Assembly: GCF_000236905.1 (NCBI RefSeq)
Contig: NC_016520.1
Coordinates: 310,001-374,000 of the forward strand
Direction of reading: 5' to 3'
Source of the DNA: Tetrapisispora phaffii CBS 4417
Lineage: Eukaryota > Ascomycota > Saccharomycetes > Saccharomycetales > Saccharomycetaceae
DNA: 64,000 bases
Every line of letters starts with the position of its first letter. Position 1 is the first letter of the stretch. The notes beneath the pieces are model-generated. The model saw nothing but the letters and a program-made list of their open reading frames with translations, searched no databases and was not told the origin of the DNA. This document shows, piece by piece, positions 1-9,884 of the stretch. Both the position numbers and the translations under genes were made by a program.

Positions 1-85
1 GAATATAAATTCAGGAAAAATATTGAAATATTTTTATAGACAAAAGAACGAAACCTTCAATCAAAATTTCAACAGAATATAAAGA

Positions 86-1321
86 ATGAGTTCACAATTC
101 ATAGAATTGGTTCTACGAGATGGCGACTCGACAGACACATGTGATACTCAGAGTTCGTATAATGGTAGTACGAATATGAGAGTATTGGCACTTTTCATAA
201 TATTAATTTCTTCAGGATTAGGTTCATTTTTTCCAATATTAGCGTCTACCTATTCTTTTATTAGGTTACCTGACTGCTGCTTCTTTGTGGCAAAATTTTT
301 TGGTTCAGGAGTCATAGTAGCCACAGCATTCATTCATCTGCTGGATCCTGCCGTTGAAGCATTAAGTAACACATGTTTAGGTGGAACCTTTACAGAATAC
401 CCATGGGCATTTGGTATCTGTCTGATGTCCTTATTCCTGTTATTTCTGATTGAGATTATGACTCACCACATGTTAACTCATGATGAGCATGGTGATGGAG
501 GACATAGTCACGGCGATGACACTTCATACACTGCTAGTAGTATTGATGATAAAGAAGCAGATAGCATCGATGCAGACGTGAGAAAGGATGCGAATGATGA
601 CAGTTATGATATAAATAGCATTTTAAATTTTGATAAAAATAAAGATTATGATATTGAAGCTAATCATTACGAAGTAAGCATGGAAGATAGAAATAACACA
701 AAAATGGATAACTACAAAATATCGCAAACTAAATCCACTCCCGGTCAAGATCATTTCTCCCATGATTCTGAGCATCAGGATCTTGTGCAGCTTGGTACTC
801 CTGTAGAACAACTAGATAAGGAAAAATACATGGGACAAATAGTAAGTGTAATTATCTTAGAATTTGGTGTCATATTTCATTCAATATTTACAGGTCTTTC
901 ATTAGCTGTTTCAGGAGATGAATTTGAAACACTATTTATTGTGTTGGTTTTCCATCAAATGTTTGAAGGATTAGGTCTAGGGACAAGAATTGCAGAAACC
1001 AATTGGCCAAAATCAAAGAAAAATACACCATGGCTGCTAGCTTTAGGCTTTACTATATCGACACCGATTGCTATAGGTATTGGGATTGGTGTGAGGTATA
1101 CATTCATTCCTGGCTCCAGAACTGCATTGATCACCAATGGTATTTTTGATTCAATATCTTCTGGGATTTTAATTTATACTGGTCTAGTTGAATTAATGGC
1201 ACATGAATTTTTATTTTCAAAACAATTTTCTGGTCGTGATGGATTTAAAAAAATGATTTTTGCATATGTTATTATGTGCTGTGGAGCAGCATTAATGGCA
1301 CTATTAGGTAAATGGGCATAG
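86..1321 (+). CDS. ZRT2: ZIP-family zinc transporter (ZRT2-like)
   Basis: Plasma-membrane Zn2+ uptake transporter of the ZIP (SLC39) family, 411 aa. Hydrophobic segments lie at about 32-55, 65-88 and 107-128. A His-rich cytoplasmic loop follows (HDEHGDGGHSHG, about 132-143), then a long acidic linker and five more C-terminal segments. The ZIP signature residues are present: H265-S266 in HSIFTGLS and H290 to E294 in HQMFEGLGLG, which line the metal path in this family. The ATG at 86 is the first in frame. Sequence alone fits ZRT1 or ZRT2. I choose ZRT2 (YLR130C) because the neighbouring genes are YLR126C to YLR118C orthologs. Only 85 bp of upstream DNA is in the window, so the promoter is largely missing. 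Confidence 0.93.
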   Translation: MSSQFIELVLRDGDSTDTCDTQSSYNGSTNMRVLALFIILISSGLGSFFPILASTYSFIRLPDCCFFVAKFFGSGVIVATAFIHLLDPAVEALSNTCLGGTFTEYPWAFGICLMSLFLLFLIEIMTHHMLTHDEHGDGGHSHGDDTSYTASSIDDKEADSIDADVRKDANDDSYDINSILNFDKNKDYDIEANHYEVSMEDRNNTKMDNYKISQTKSTPGQDHFSHDSEHQDLVQLGTPVEQLDKEKYMGQIVSVIILEFGVIFHSIFTGLSLAVSGDEFETLFIVLVFHQMFEGLGLGTRIAETNWPKSKKNTPWLLALGFTISTPIAIGIGIGVRYTFIPGSRTALITNGIFDSISSGILIYTGLVELMAHEFLFSKQFSGRDGFKKMIFAYVIMCCGAALMALLGKWA

Positions 1322-1612
1322 GTAGAAAAAAAGTTATAATCACTTAACTTATTAAACAAGATAGTATTTTCTTGGAATAATTAGCATTTGATCAAACTCT
1401 ACCTCAGATTATTTATATATTTATTTATTTATTATTTCTGAATACATTGATCAGTATTCAATTGGATATCATTATTTACTTTAAAAAAACTGGCATTGAT
1501 CTTATCCGCCATATATAAATAAAAGGAAATAAGATAATATATTTTTGATAATATTATCATTATTCTATGTATTTCATTTAAGTATTATTATATAACGACA
1601 TTAATAGTTGGA

Positions 1613-3235
1613 CTATTTAGAAGCTTGCGAACTATTTTTTGCAGTTGTCTTGGAAGTGTTTGATGGGTTGGATTTGTCATTATTAATAGATTGTAATTTT
1701 TGTGAGAAAGCTTGTGTTGGAAGCCATTTTCTAGTACTTCTAATTTCATCACCCGAGTATCCCGGAATTCTAATATTCCAATTTCTCTCTAAATGTAATT
1801 GTATGTCTCTTGACTCTAGATTTTCAGACTTTCTATGTTTAGCCAATCTACAAGCAAAACTAGTAACATTTGTGACAAAATCATCAGCAAGATCAAGCAA
1901 TAGCTCTTCGACATCACCGTCTATAACAGTTTCACCATCACCTTCGTCAATACCAACATTTTTAATTAATTCACGTAACTTTCGCTTGGCCATAACACGT
2001 TCAGTGTCAATTTCATATGGAGGTAAGGTTGTTAGCGGTGGGACATTTAATGCAGCTGCACTCATAGCAGCACCACCAGTAAGAGATGGCCTATTTGACT
2101 TATATGGAATTAGCTCAGTTGGTTCAAGAGTAACATTATCTGAAATGGGTACAGTTGGATCCGACTGTTTGAAGATTACTGATTTCGCTTGGTTATTTTT
2201 GACATTTGCTGAAGCAGCAGCATTGACATTTGTGATAGGTAATCTGTCTGGATTTGTTGTATCAGCTGGATTAGCTCCTGGTACTAAATTGGGTTGATTA
2301 TTTGAATTCGCGTTCTTCGATTGTGGAGTTTGGACCTGTGGTTCTTGGGTTTGAGCATTTTGAGATTGTTGAGCTTGTTGAGGAATCTGTTGAGGGGTAG
2401 TTTGTTGCGATGGCTGGCCCTGGGATTGTTGAGCCTGTTGAGCTTGTTGAGTGCTCTTCTGTAACAATTTTTGTAGCGCTGGGTTTTGTTTTGCACATTC
2501 AACGTAAAATGTCTTTTTATCATTTTTAAATTCTTCATGAATTTTACTGAACTCTAATGATAATTGTTTTAAATTTGTGATTAGTTCATTTCTTTTAATC
2601 TCTAGGTTCTTCTTAACATTTACATCATTATTATTAGAATTGTTATTAATTTCTTGTGTTAGTTTATCGATATTTTGTTTTAGGAATGCATGCTTATCTT
2701 TAATTGATGTCCTCTTTGCTAAGAAATTCTTCACTAAATTATCATATTGTTGATTTTGTTCAGCAGTTAGAATTTGTTTGATTATATTAGCAATCTGCGT
2801 TGAAGAATTAGAACTTGTGTTTGTGTTTGGTGTTGAAGAAGTAGTCGATACAGGTGTAGCTCCAACCGGAGTGGATTGGTTTACAATATTTGCATTTGAA
2901 ACATTAGATGCATTAGTATTTGGACGTATTGCATTCTGGGTTTGTTGCTGTTGTTGTTGCAATTGTTGTTGTTGCAATTGTTGTTGTTGTAACTGTTGTA
3001 TTTGAGCTTGTCTCTGTTTTGTAAAATTTTCATAGATAGCCTTCAATTTCGAAGCCTGTATTAGCAATTCTTTGCCTCTTGGAGTGTTTTCACCAACCGC
3101 TTTTGCTTCATTGACCAATTGTTTGAATTTATTTGTTAACTCAATTAATTGTTTCTGTTGCAGTGCTAATTTTGCTTGAGCAGAAGATGCAGGAGTTGCA
3201 TTAGCATTGGGAGTAGGAGTTGAATTGCTAGACAT
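1613..3235 (-). CDS. TAF12: TFIID/SAGA subunit TAF12
   Basis: Histone-fold subunit shared by TFIID and SAGA, pairing with TAF4 or ADA1. The protein is 540 aa, essentially the length of S. cerevisiae Taf12. The N-terminal two-thirds is low complexity, Asn/Gln/Ser/Thr-rich, with a polyglutamine-leucine tract at about 80-102 encoded by CAA/CAG repeats (about 2937-3005). The conserved H2B-like histone fold is near residues 410-505, from VMAKRKLRELIKNVG through the alpha-2 stretch with LADDFVTNVTSFACRLAKHR. The ortholog is YDR145W. It converges on ZRT2 with about 290 bp between stop codons and is divergent from the amidotransferase gene. Confidence 0.96.
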   Translation of the reverse strand: MSSNSTPTPNANATPASSAQAKLALQQKQLIELTNKFKQLVNEAKAVGENTPRGKELLIQASKLKAIYENFTKQRQAQIQQLQQQQLQQQQLQQQQQQTQNAIRPNTNASNVSNANIVNQSTPVGATPVSTTSSTPNTNTSSNSSTQIANIIKQILTAEQNQQYDNLVKNFLAKRTSIKDKHAFLKQNIDKLTQEINNNSNNNDVNVKKNLEIKRNELITNLKQLSLEFSKIHEEFKNDKKTFYVECAKQNPALQKLLQKSTQQAQQAQQSQGQPSQQTTPQQIPQQAQQSQNAQTQEPQVQTPQSKNANSNNQPNLVPGANPADTTNPDRLPITNVNAAASANVKNNQAKSVIFKQSDPTVPISDNVTLEPTELIPYKSNRPSLTGGAAMSAAALNVPPLTTLPPYEIDTERVMAKRKLRELIKNVGIDEGDGETVIDGDVEELLLDLADDFVTNVTSFACRLAKHRKSENLESRDIQLHLERNWNIRIPGYSGDEIRSTRKWLPTQAFSQKLQSINNDKSNPSNTSKTTAKNSSQASK

Positions 3236-3621
3236 GTCGATCTGTTATGATATGACTCCTAATCGTGCCGCAAATGGAGTAATGTCTATTGGTTTTTAAC
3301 CTATTTATGTATCTTTAAAATGTGTGAAATTTTCTATTTATGTTAATATAATATTAATTATTTTATTTTTTTCACGTCTTATTAATTCCATCAATTTTTT
3401 GATCAAGTTCAAAACTCGGGTAATCAAATCCCACTCGTTTCAAAATAGCATGAGTAATATGTCATCTTGTTATCAAAGTCAATGGAAAAATGTGTATTTA
3501 GATATAAACATGTTATAAGAACTATGCAATTGGATTATTAACCCTCTAGATCGACTAAATTTTGTGCTATTTAAGCTCACTATAGATAAGGTGTAAATAC
3601 GTAATAGGAAAAATTATTGAG
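3236..3621. other. Divergent intergenic region TAF12 / YLR126C-like
   Basis: 386 bp between two divergent start codons, so it should hold both promoters. It is AT-rich, and I see no RNA gene or clear factor site. A 64-codon open frame at 3324-3518 has no recognisable protein features. Confidence 0.5.
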
Positions 3622-4389
3622 ATGAAGGTTGCTATATTTTACACTGACCATGATAATGAATGGACTAAACCATATGGTAATTTTGTCGACATGTGTTCTC
3701 GATTGTTGAATAGTAGTACTCGAGAGAAGGAGATGGAGTATATTGTTTACAATTCGTATGGAGGCGAGATACCTAGCTATTTAGAATTGGCAGAGGATGG
3801 TATTGATAACATATTAATCACTGGCTCTAGATATGATTCATTTGATAGAAGTAAAGAATGGATTAATAAATTAAGAGATTTGATTTATGAAATTGTAGTT
3901 ACCAATGGGAATACCAGTAACATTAGACTATGTGGTATTTGTTTCGGACATCAGATCATCGCCAATGCATTGAATTATGAAGTGAAAAGAAACCCGTTAG
4001 GCGATGAGTTTGGATTATTTGAAATTACTTTGAATGAAACTGGTTTAAAATTATTTGAAGATATCATTGAACCTGGGGATAATAAACTGATGTTAGCGGA
4101 ATTCCATAGTGATATTGTTACGTGTTCTAAGAATACAGACGGCGACGATGATCGAATTGAATTGGAGAATTGGGGATCGACCGACAAATCGCCGATTCAA
4201 GGGTTTTATTTAAAGAATAAATTATTAACATTTCAAGGACATCCTGAATTCACTAATGAAGTTGTTTTAAATGGTTTAAAATTCAAAGTAAGAGACGAAA
4301 ACAAGGTCAAAGCTGGAATGGCTATTGAAAAAAATCACGGCGTATCATGTAATAAAATCATCATGAAATTATTTGAAGGAAAAATATAG
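3622..4389 (+). CDS. Class I glutamine amidotransferase-like protein (YLR126C family)
   Basis: A 255-aa stand-alone class I glutamine amidotransferase (GATase1) domain protein. The nucleophile elbow is GICFGHQ with Cys107. The other catalytic residues lie in FQGHPEF (His207, Glu209), so the Cys-His-Glu triad is complete. Length and N-terminus fit S. cerevisiae YLR126C, a cytoplasmic GATase-like protein linked to copper and iron homeostasis whose substrate is not firmly known. No synthetase domain is attached, so it either acts as a hydrolase on a small gamma-glutamyl compound or has a diverged role. Position between TAF12 and the yapsin supports orthology. Confidence 0.92.
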   Translation: MKVAIFYTDHDNEWTKPYGNFVDMCSRLLNSSTREKEMEYIVYNSYGGEIPSYLELAEDGIDNILITGSRYDSFDRSKEWINKLRDLIYEIVVTNGNTSNIRLCGICFGHQIIANALNYEVKRNPLGDEFGLFEITLNETGLKLFEDIIEPGDNKLMLAEFHSDIVTCSKNTDGDDDRIELENWGSTDKSPIQGFYLKNKLLTFQGHPEFTNEVVLNGLKFKVRDENKVKAGMAIEKNHGVSCNKIIMKLFEGKI

Positions 4390-5748
4390 AAAGGGCTCCA
4401 TTGACACATGTAAACATACATAGATATATAAGCGTGTGTGTATGTGTATAGCGTATCCCTTTTGTATCGTTCCACATTAGATGCATAAAAATAGTACTTT
4501 TCTTCAGAAGGTAGCTTAAGAAAAAAAAATGCCCTTCTTATTTATCGTTTTGAAGATGATCTCAGGTTAAAATAAACCCCATATGGCGTGTATCTCTAAA
4601 TACCGTTTCCTAAAATAGCAAGGTTATTGACGCTTGATAAATAACACCAAGCTGAACTTTCGCTGACAAGTGACACTCACTATATAAAATGCGTTTTGAC
4701 TGACACTGCTGACTGAAATTAAACGGACTTTTACTTTTAATTCGAGCAAATAACGAGAACGATTCCATCAAATCAGAAACTGGAAAAAAATTAAAAGATA
4801 GGCAATTAAAGACTCGTTTCTGGAATAAGCAACACCCCATAAAAAGTGAGAGGCTTAGACATTTGAATCATCGTTGTTGTAGTGTCACAGTCATCTTACA
4901 AAGCGATAGACCATCAGAAACTCCTTTATTTCGTCGGCTTCTCCTCCTCCCCATTGCTGTCGCCCTTCCATATCATTACAAGGCAAAGATTTCACAGGTC
5001 ACACAGTATAAGCATAACCGGGTTAAGAGGTTGGACAGCAATGTGTGGGTAGATGAATTGCCGCGGCACCGTTGTCCCACACTAACCAATATCCTAACAC
5101 CGTTGCCAGTGTCTATGCTATATACTTAATGTAACTTACAACTTAACATGACATATAGTAGTGTATCTGCCGTGAACATATCACATATAAGCAAGATTCA
5201 TCTGTCATTTCAATGGTAAATCCGCTCAGTCATCGTCTCATTCCAAACAGATAGTTTAAGGTGCAAGGACATACCCATAACCATCCGCAGGTGCTCATGA
5301 AGTGGCTTTGTCACTCTACTGCCCCTTTTCATGTTCATCGTTTTCCAAAAATGATTGCTTTTCGAAAGGTTTAGAGAAATATATTTGTCATTACGTTTTT
5401 TTTTTTCAATTTTTGAAATTTCGAAAAGCTAAATTGATTTCACACAGAGATGTGCGTGGAGCGTCTCCTGCAATTTCTTTTTTTACGCTTTTTCTAACGA
5501 TCTCCGATACGTGAAAAAATATAATATTCATTCGAGACACACTACCAGCTAAGTAACTAGCTAATGTATATATGTGCATAAGCACAGGTTTTTTTTTCAT
5601 TGTTTCTTGTTCATTAACTTAATTTTGTTAATTGTATTAGTATATAAAAACATATTTAAACACAGTGATACATATATCTTGTAAAATCAGGTTGATATAA
5701 AAAACAATATAACATATACCTAAAGGGAAGAAAAAAACACGATCCACT
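4390..5748. other. Long gene-free interval upstream of the yapsin gene
   Basis: 1.36 kb with no convincing gene. Short open frames at 4610-4840, 4863-5129 and 5302-5514 look like chance. The stretch 4900-5130 is more GC-rich than its surroundings. A TATA-like TATATAAAA lies near 5640-5648, about 100 bp before the yapsin ATG. The S. cerevisiae equivalents (YLR121C to YLR125W) are absent here. Confidence 0.5.
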
Positions 5749-7551
5749 ATGAAAGTGTTGAATTCAAATAGCGTTGTTTATGCTGCTGTGTTACTTAGCG
5801 ATTTATCTAATGGTTTATCTCTGTTTGGTAACAAGAAACCACAATTGACTAAAAGAGATGGTTCTGAAATTGATAATTTTATTAAATTTAAATTCGATAA
5901 ATCTTATGGTGATTCTTATAAGAACTCTTCAAAAAGAAATAAACCTAAATTAGATATTGTCAAAAGAGATGGTTATGAAGAAATCGAATTGAAAAATGAG
6001 TCTTCTTTCTATTCAATTAAATTGTCTATAGGTACTCCTGCGCAAAATGTTACAGTTCTAATCGACACAGGTTCTTCGGATCTATGGGTCACTGGTTCAG
6101 ATAATCCATTATGTTCTTCGGATGATGCTACGTTCACTGGCTCAGATGGTAGTTCGCAATCCTCTATTGATTGTAGTTTGTACGGTACTTTTGACATTGA
6201 TGATTCATCATCCTTCACTTCAAATGACACCAGTTTTGCTATTACTTATGGTGATGGTAGTTATGCTCTGGGCAATTGGGGTCAAGATGTTTTAAGTTTG
6301 CAAGATATAGATGTCACTGGTTTGTCATTCGCTGTTGCAAACTACACAAACTCTACCGTCGGTGTCTTGGGTATCGGTTTACCAAGTTTGGAAGCCACTT
6401 ATTCAGGTTCTTTAGCAGGATCAAATCCCTATCAATATGATAATTTGCCATTAGTCTTGAGAAACTCAGGAGCTGTTAAATCATATGCTTACTCTCTGTT
6501 TTTAAATGATGAGGATTCAAGCGAGGGTTCCATCTTATTTGGTGGTGTCGATCATTCAAAATATGAAGGTACTTTAAACACTCTGCCATTAGTCAATTAT
6601 CAAAAATCAAGTGGTTTCCAGTCACCATATGAATTCGATATTACTTTACAAGGTTTAGGTATCAGTACCTCTTCCAAAAATACCACCGTATCTGATACCC
6701 AAATTGTCGCTCTATTGGATTCTGGTACTACCTTAACGTATTTACCAGTTACATTAACCTCTTTATTAGCTGCCGAATTAAATGCAAGTTATTCTGCAAG
6801 ACTAGGTTACTATACTATGTCCTGTCCAAGCTCTTCTGACTCTACTGAAATCGTTTTTGATTTTGGTGGTTTCCACATCAACGTCCCATTAACAAGTTTC
6901 ATTGTTACTTCTTCTATGAATGTTTGTATTTTGGGTATTATACCACGTTCCGGTGATCAAGCTATTTTAGGTGATTCTTTCTTACAACATGCTTATGTCG
7001 TCTATGATTTAGAGAATTTAGAAATTTCACTGGCTCAAGCTAAATATGGTTCTTCTTCTGAAGACATTGAAGCCATTGTTTCTTCTGTTCCAAGTGCTGT
7101 GAGAGCAGCTAGTTATTCCAACACTTGGAGTACTGCTGCTACCATTAATAGTGGTGGTGACATTTTCACCGTCTCAACTACTGCTTCTAACGGAACTACC
7201 AGTAGCGGCAGCAGTACAAGAAGCTCGACATCTTCAAGAAGAACAGGAACGGCTACTTCTTCAAGCACAGGCTCGGCTAAAGATAGTTCTGCTTCATCGC
7301 TTAGGCCTAGCTCATCTACAATCGATAGTGTATCTGGCAGCTCTGGCAGCAGCAGCAGCACCAGCTCTACTTCTATAAGTAATTCAGCTACCACATTAGC
7401 TTCAACTACTCGTTCTTCATCTACTTCGTCTTCCTTATCTACTTCAACATCAAGTTCCCGTACAAGTTCTTCGAATAGCAATTCAAATGGTTCAAACATA
7501 ATTGTCCCTTCTTTTATTACGATTTTAGCATCCCTTTTTTATTTTATCTAG
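5749..7551 (+). CDS. YPS1: Yapsin, GPI-anchored aspartyl protease
   Basis: A 600-aa pepsin-like aspartyl protease of the yapsin group, acting at the cell surface after mono- or dibasic residues. An N-terminal hydrophobic stretch (about 8-27) is a modest signal peptide. Lys-Arg sites at 35-36 and 72-73 precede the mature enzyme and fit propeptide or Kex2 cleavage. The catalytic aspartates are D106 in IDTGSSDLW and D324 in LLDSGTTLTY. A Ser/Asp-rich loop around 120-155 resembles the yapsin insertion. A Ser/Thr-rich stalk (about 455-575) leads to a terminal hydrophobic segment, NIIVPSFITILASLFYF, typical of GPI addition. Synteny places it at the YPS1 (YLR120C) / MKC7 (YDR144C) ancestral locus, so it is co-orthologous to both. 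Confidence 0.93.
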   Translation: MKVLNSNSVVYAAVLLSDLSNGLSLFGNKKPQLTKRDGSEIDNFIKFKFDKSYGDSYKNSSKRNKPKLDIVKRDGYEEIELKNESSFYSIKLSIGTPAQNVTVLIDTGSSDLWVTGSDNPLCSSDDATFTGSDGSSQSSIDCSLYGTFDIDDSSSFTSNDTSFAITYGDGSYALGNWGQDVLSLQDIDVTGLSFAVANYTNSTVGVLGIGLPSLEATYSGSLAGSNPYQYDNLPLVLRNSGAVKSYAYSLFLNDEDSSEGSILFGGVDHSKYEGTLNTLPLVNYQKSSGFQSPYEFDITLQGLGISTSSKNTTVSDTQIVALLDSGTTLTYLPVTLTSLLAAELNASYSARLGYYTMSCPSSSDSTEIVFDFGGFHINVPLTSFIVTSSMNVCILGIIPRSGDQAILGDSFLQHAYVVYDLENLEISLAQAKYGSSSEDIEAIVSSVPSAVRAASYSNTWSTAATINSGGDIFTVSTTASNGTTSSGSSTRSSTSSRRTGTATSSSTGSAKDSSASSLRPSSSTIDSVSGSSGSSSSTSSTSISNSATTLASTTRSSSTSSSLSTSTSSSRTSSSNSNSNGSNIIVPSFITILASLFYFI

Positions 7552-7804
7552 TCTGGTTTTATTAGTTGCTTTTGTGGTTCATTAACTTAGCATTCATTAT
7601 ATATTGTTAAATCAAATAAGAATTTTGTAAAGGTTTATTCAGTCATTTGTTAATATATACTAAAAAAAGTTAATATTCAATCATTAATGATATTTTTATG
7701 GCTCCAAATCCCTAGATCATCCATTTCTTATATTTCAATGAAAATTATAAGTAAGAGTCGTAAATTTATGGGTATGTATTAAATATATATATAATGTGTT
7801 TCTG

Positions 7805-8316
7805 TTATTCATTCCAATTAATCAATTTTTCTCTATGCTTACTATAGTCAATTCTTATTGCCATATACCGTTTTATGTATTCATTAATATCTTGTGATAT
7901 ATCAAAATTGGACTCCAGTTCATCACTTGAAGAATCCAATTTTTTTAATATCGATTCTAGATTTTTTTTATTGCAGCAGAACTGTAGTTCATTTCAATAT
8001 GTCTATTAAGATCCTGCCATTCTTTTACATATTGGGATTCCAATATTTGACAACTCTCTAAATTTTCATAGGTGTCGTTCTTTTTGGATTCTAATTCATT
8101 AAATTTAATTTCTAACGTATGCAATTCTTCTAATAATTTTTCAATGCTATCCTTATAATCTGATTGTAAATTAAATTGTGTAACATAATTAGCTAGGTTA
8201 TCCCTCTGTAAATTAATAAGATCTATTAATTCCGAATTGGATAAAATGGAGATACTGTTCGGTAATGGTATATTTGTGGAAGGTTTTCCATCTTCGTTTA
8301 AATTTGGTAAGTTCAT
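7805..8316 (-). CDS. SRN2: ESCRT-I subunit SRN2/VPS37, interrupted by an apparent -1 frameshift
   Basis: Vps37-type subunit of ESCRT-I, which sorts ubiquitylated cargo into multivesicular bodies. Reading starts at the ATG at 8316 (an in-frame GTG lies 18 codons upstream). It runs as coiled-coil-rich sequence, including SISILSNSELIDLINLQ, to a TAG at 7957-7959. The rest of the Mod(r) domain lies in the -1 frame, with 52 more residues from 7963 to the stop at 7805-7807, ending near YSKHREKLINW. The switch falls on eight A's (7962-7969), read in phase as A AAA AAA, followed at once by the zero-frame stop. Joined length would be about 170 aa, against 213 aa in S. cerevisiae. It may be a homopolymer error, a real mutation or slippage. 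The ortholog is YLR119W. Confidence 0.85.
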
Positions 8317-8734
8317 CTGAATATTATTAAGAATGGAAAAGAATTCAAAAAAGCAGAGATGGCTGAACACAAATGTAAAATATTACTAGCGTCCTCCACT
8401 GACTAATGGATTAGTACAGAATTTAACAATAACATTTAACTATTTTTATTGTAGTTTAACTATACTGCTCTTAAAGGTTGTATAATATGATTAAATCTAA
8501 AAGGCAAATATAATATACTGCTCAATTGTGCGTTTCAAGTAGCGTATGATCTTGAAAACGATAAGAGAAAAGGCGGAGGATGAAATATGTTCATAGAAAA
8601 TATATTGACTTAAAATTATATAAATACTGATACTTTATTTTGTTTAAGATGGATATATTTTGTTTATTACACACATATTATGTTGAGATACGTTAGTATA
8701 AACAAAATACTACCCAATTAATAGCCAATTAATT
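8317..8734. other. Divergent intergenic region SRN2 / TML25
   Basis: 418 bp shared by two divergent promoters. It is strongly AT-rich, and I recognise no RNA gene or factor site. Confidence 0.5.
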
Positions 8735-9421
8735 ATGTCAGCCATTAAAGTCGCTGCTAAAATTCAACCAGCAAAGCAAGCTTTGATTTTTTTCCATGGT
8801 TTAGGTGACTCAGGAAGTGGGTTTTCATTTCTAGCAGAAATTCTTCAAAGAGATCCAGCATTTTCTCACACAAAATTCATCTTTCCAAATGCTCCAGAAA
8901 TTCCTATCACTGTGAATGGTGGACAAGAAATGCCAGGTTGGTTCGATATTTTAGATTGGAACCTAGGGAGCAACAATGTTGACAGAATTCGTTTCTCTGC
9001 TTCTTTAAAAGGACTGGAAAATTACGTGCAAGAAGAAATTAACGATGGTATAGAACCAGCCAATATAGTGGTTGGTGGATTTTCACAAGGTGCTTCATTA
9101 ACTCTCGCTGCATCAGTCAGTTTACCTATTAAAATTGGTGGTTTCGTGGCCTTGTCAGGATTTTGTTTTAATGAGAAATTTTTGAATGAAGTCAAGAACA
9201 CAAATAACTTACAAACTCCAGTGTTCCACGGACATGGTACTGCCGATCAAGTAGTGCCATATCAAATAGCTGAACTGTCAAGAGATTACTTTAAATCCAA
9301 CTGTAATATGAACGATTATAAATTTCAAACTTACAACGGTCTTCAACATAGTACATGTCCAGAAGAAATGAAAGATCTAGTCGTCTTCTTAAAGGGAGCG
9401 CTGAATGTACAAGATATATAA
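8735..9421 (+). CDS. TML25: Acyl-protein thioesterase
   Basis: A 228-aa alpha/beta hydrolase of the acyl-protein thioesterase 1 family, which removes palmitate from cysteines of proteins such as G-alpha subunits and Ras-like GTPases. The oxyanion strand LIFFHGLGDSGSGF (18-30) and the nucleophile elbow GGFSQGAS with Ser117 are textbook for the family. Asp in HGTADQVVP and His in GLQHSTCPEE complete the triad. The length equals S. cerevisiae Tml25 (YLR118C, about 227 aa). There is no signal peptide, so it should be cytosolic. It is divergent from SRN2, as in S. cerevisiae. Confidence 0.95.
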   Translation: MSAIKVAAKIQPAKQALIFFHGLGDSGSGFSFLAEILQRDPAFSHTKFIFPNAPEIPITVNGGQEMPGWFDILDWNLGSNNVDRIRFSASLKGLENYVQEEINDGIEPANIVVGGFSQGASLTLAASVSLPIKIGGFVALSGFCFNEKFLNEVKNTNNLQTPVFHGHGTADQVVPYQIAELSRDYFKSNCNMNDYKFQTYNGLQHSTCPEEMKDLVVFLKGALNVQDI

Positions 9422-9884
9422 ATAATATCAACTGACTTTCATATATTTCACTTCTACCATTCGTCTTACCCATGTATATATATACTTGGTTTATATAGTG
9501 TGTGGCTACAATTTCAGTAATCATAGACTGTTTAGTCACGTGATTGAAACTGTATTTTTGCCGCATTAAGAAATATCGAGAAATTGTACATAGTAAATAA
9601 ACTGTAAACGTATCTTAAATTAAGAGACCATCCTTTAATCTCTAATTATTTGAAAGATGCTAATTAGTTCAGATGTGTTCTGTTATCAATTTCGAGATAG
9701 GAGAGTGCTCAATTTGGTACTATTTTTTAGCTAATTAATAAAAAAGAATATATATCGAAGTTTGAATAACCTACTAATAGAACTTTTTTGACTGCACATT
9801 TTTTTATATTATTATTAGCTTGGCTTTGTTTTTGTTTTTTTAGTTCATATTATTCTAAACTTATAGTAAGTCTAAATTCTGATT
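9422..9884. promoter_or_regulatory. DOP1 upstream region with a Cbf1-type CACGTG site
   Basis: 463 bp between TML25 and DOP1. It holds a perfect RTCACGTGA palindrome at 9535-9543, the Cbf1/E-box consensus, about 345 bp before the DOP1 ATG. I checked it as a centromere CDEI and rejected that because no CCGAA-type CDEIII follows. The rest is AT-rich, with T-tracts near 9780-9840. Confidence 0.55.

Noticed and set aside
9535..9543. GTCACGTGA as a centromere CDEI element
   Set aside because: No AT-rich CDEII of proper length followed by a TTCCGAA-type CDEIII. More likely a Cbf1 promoter site.
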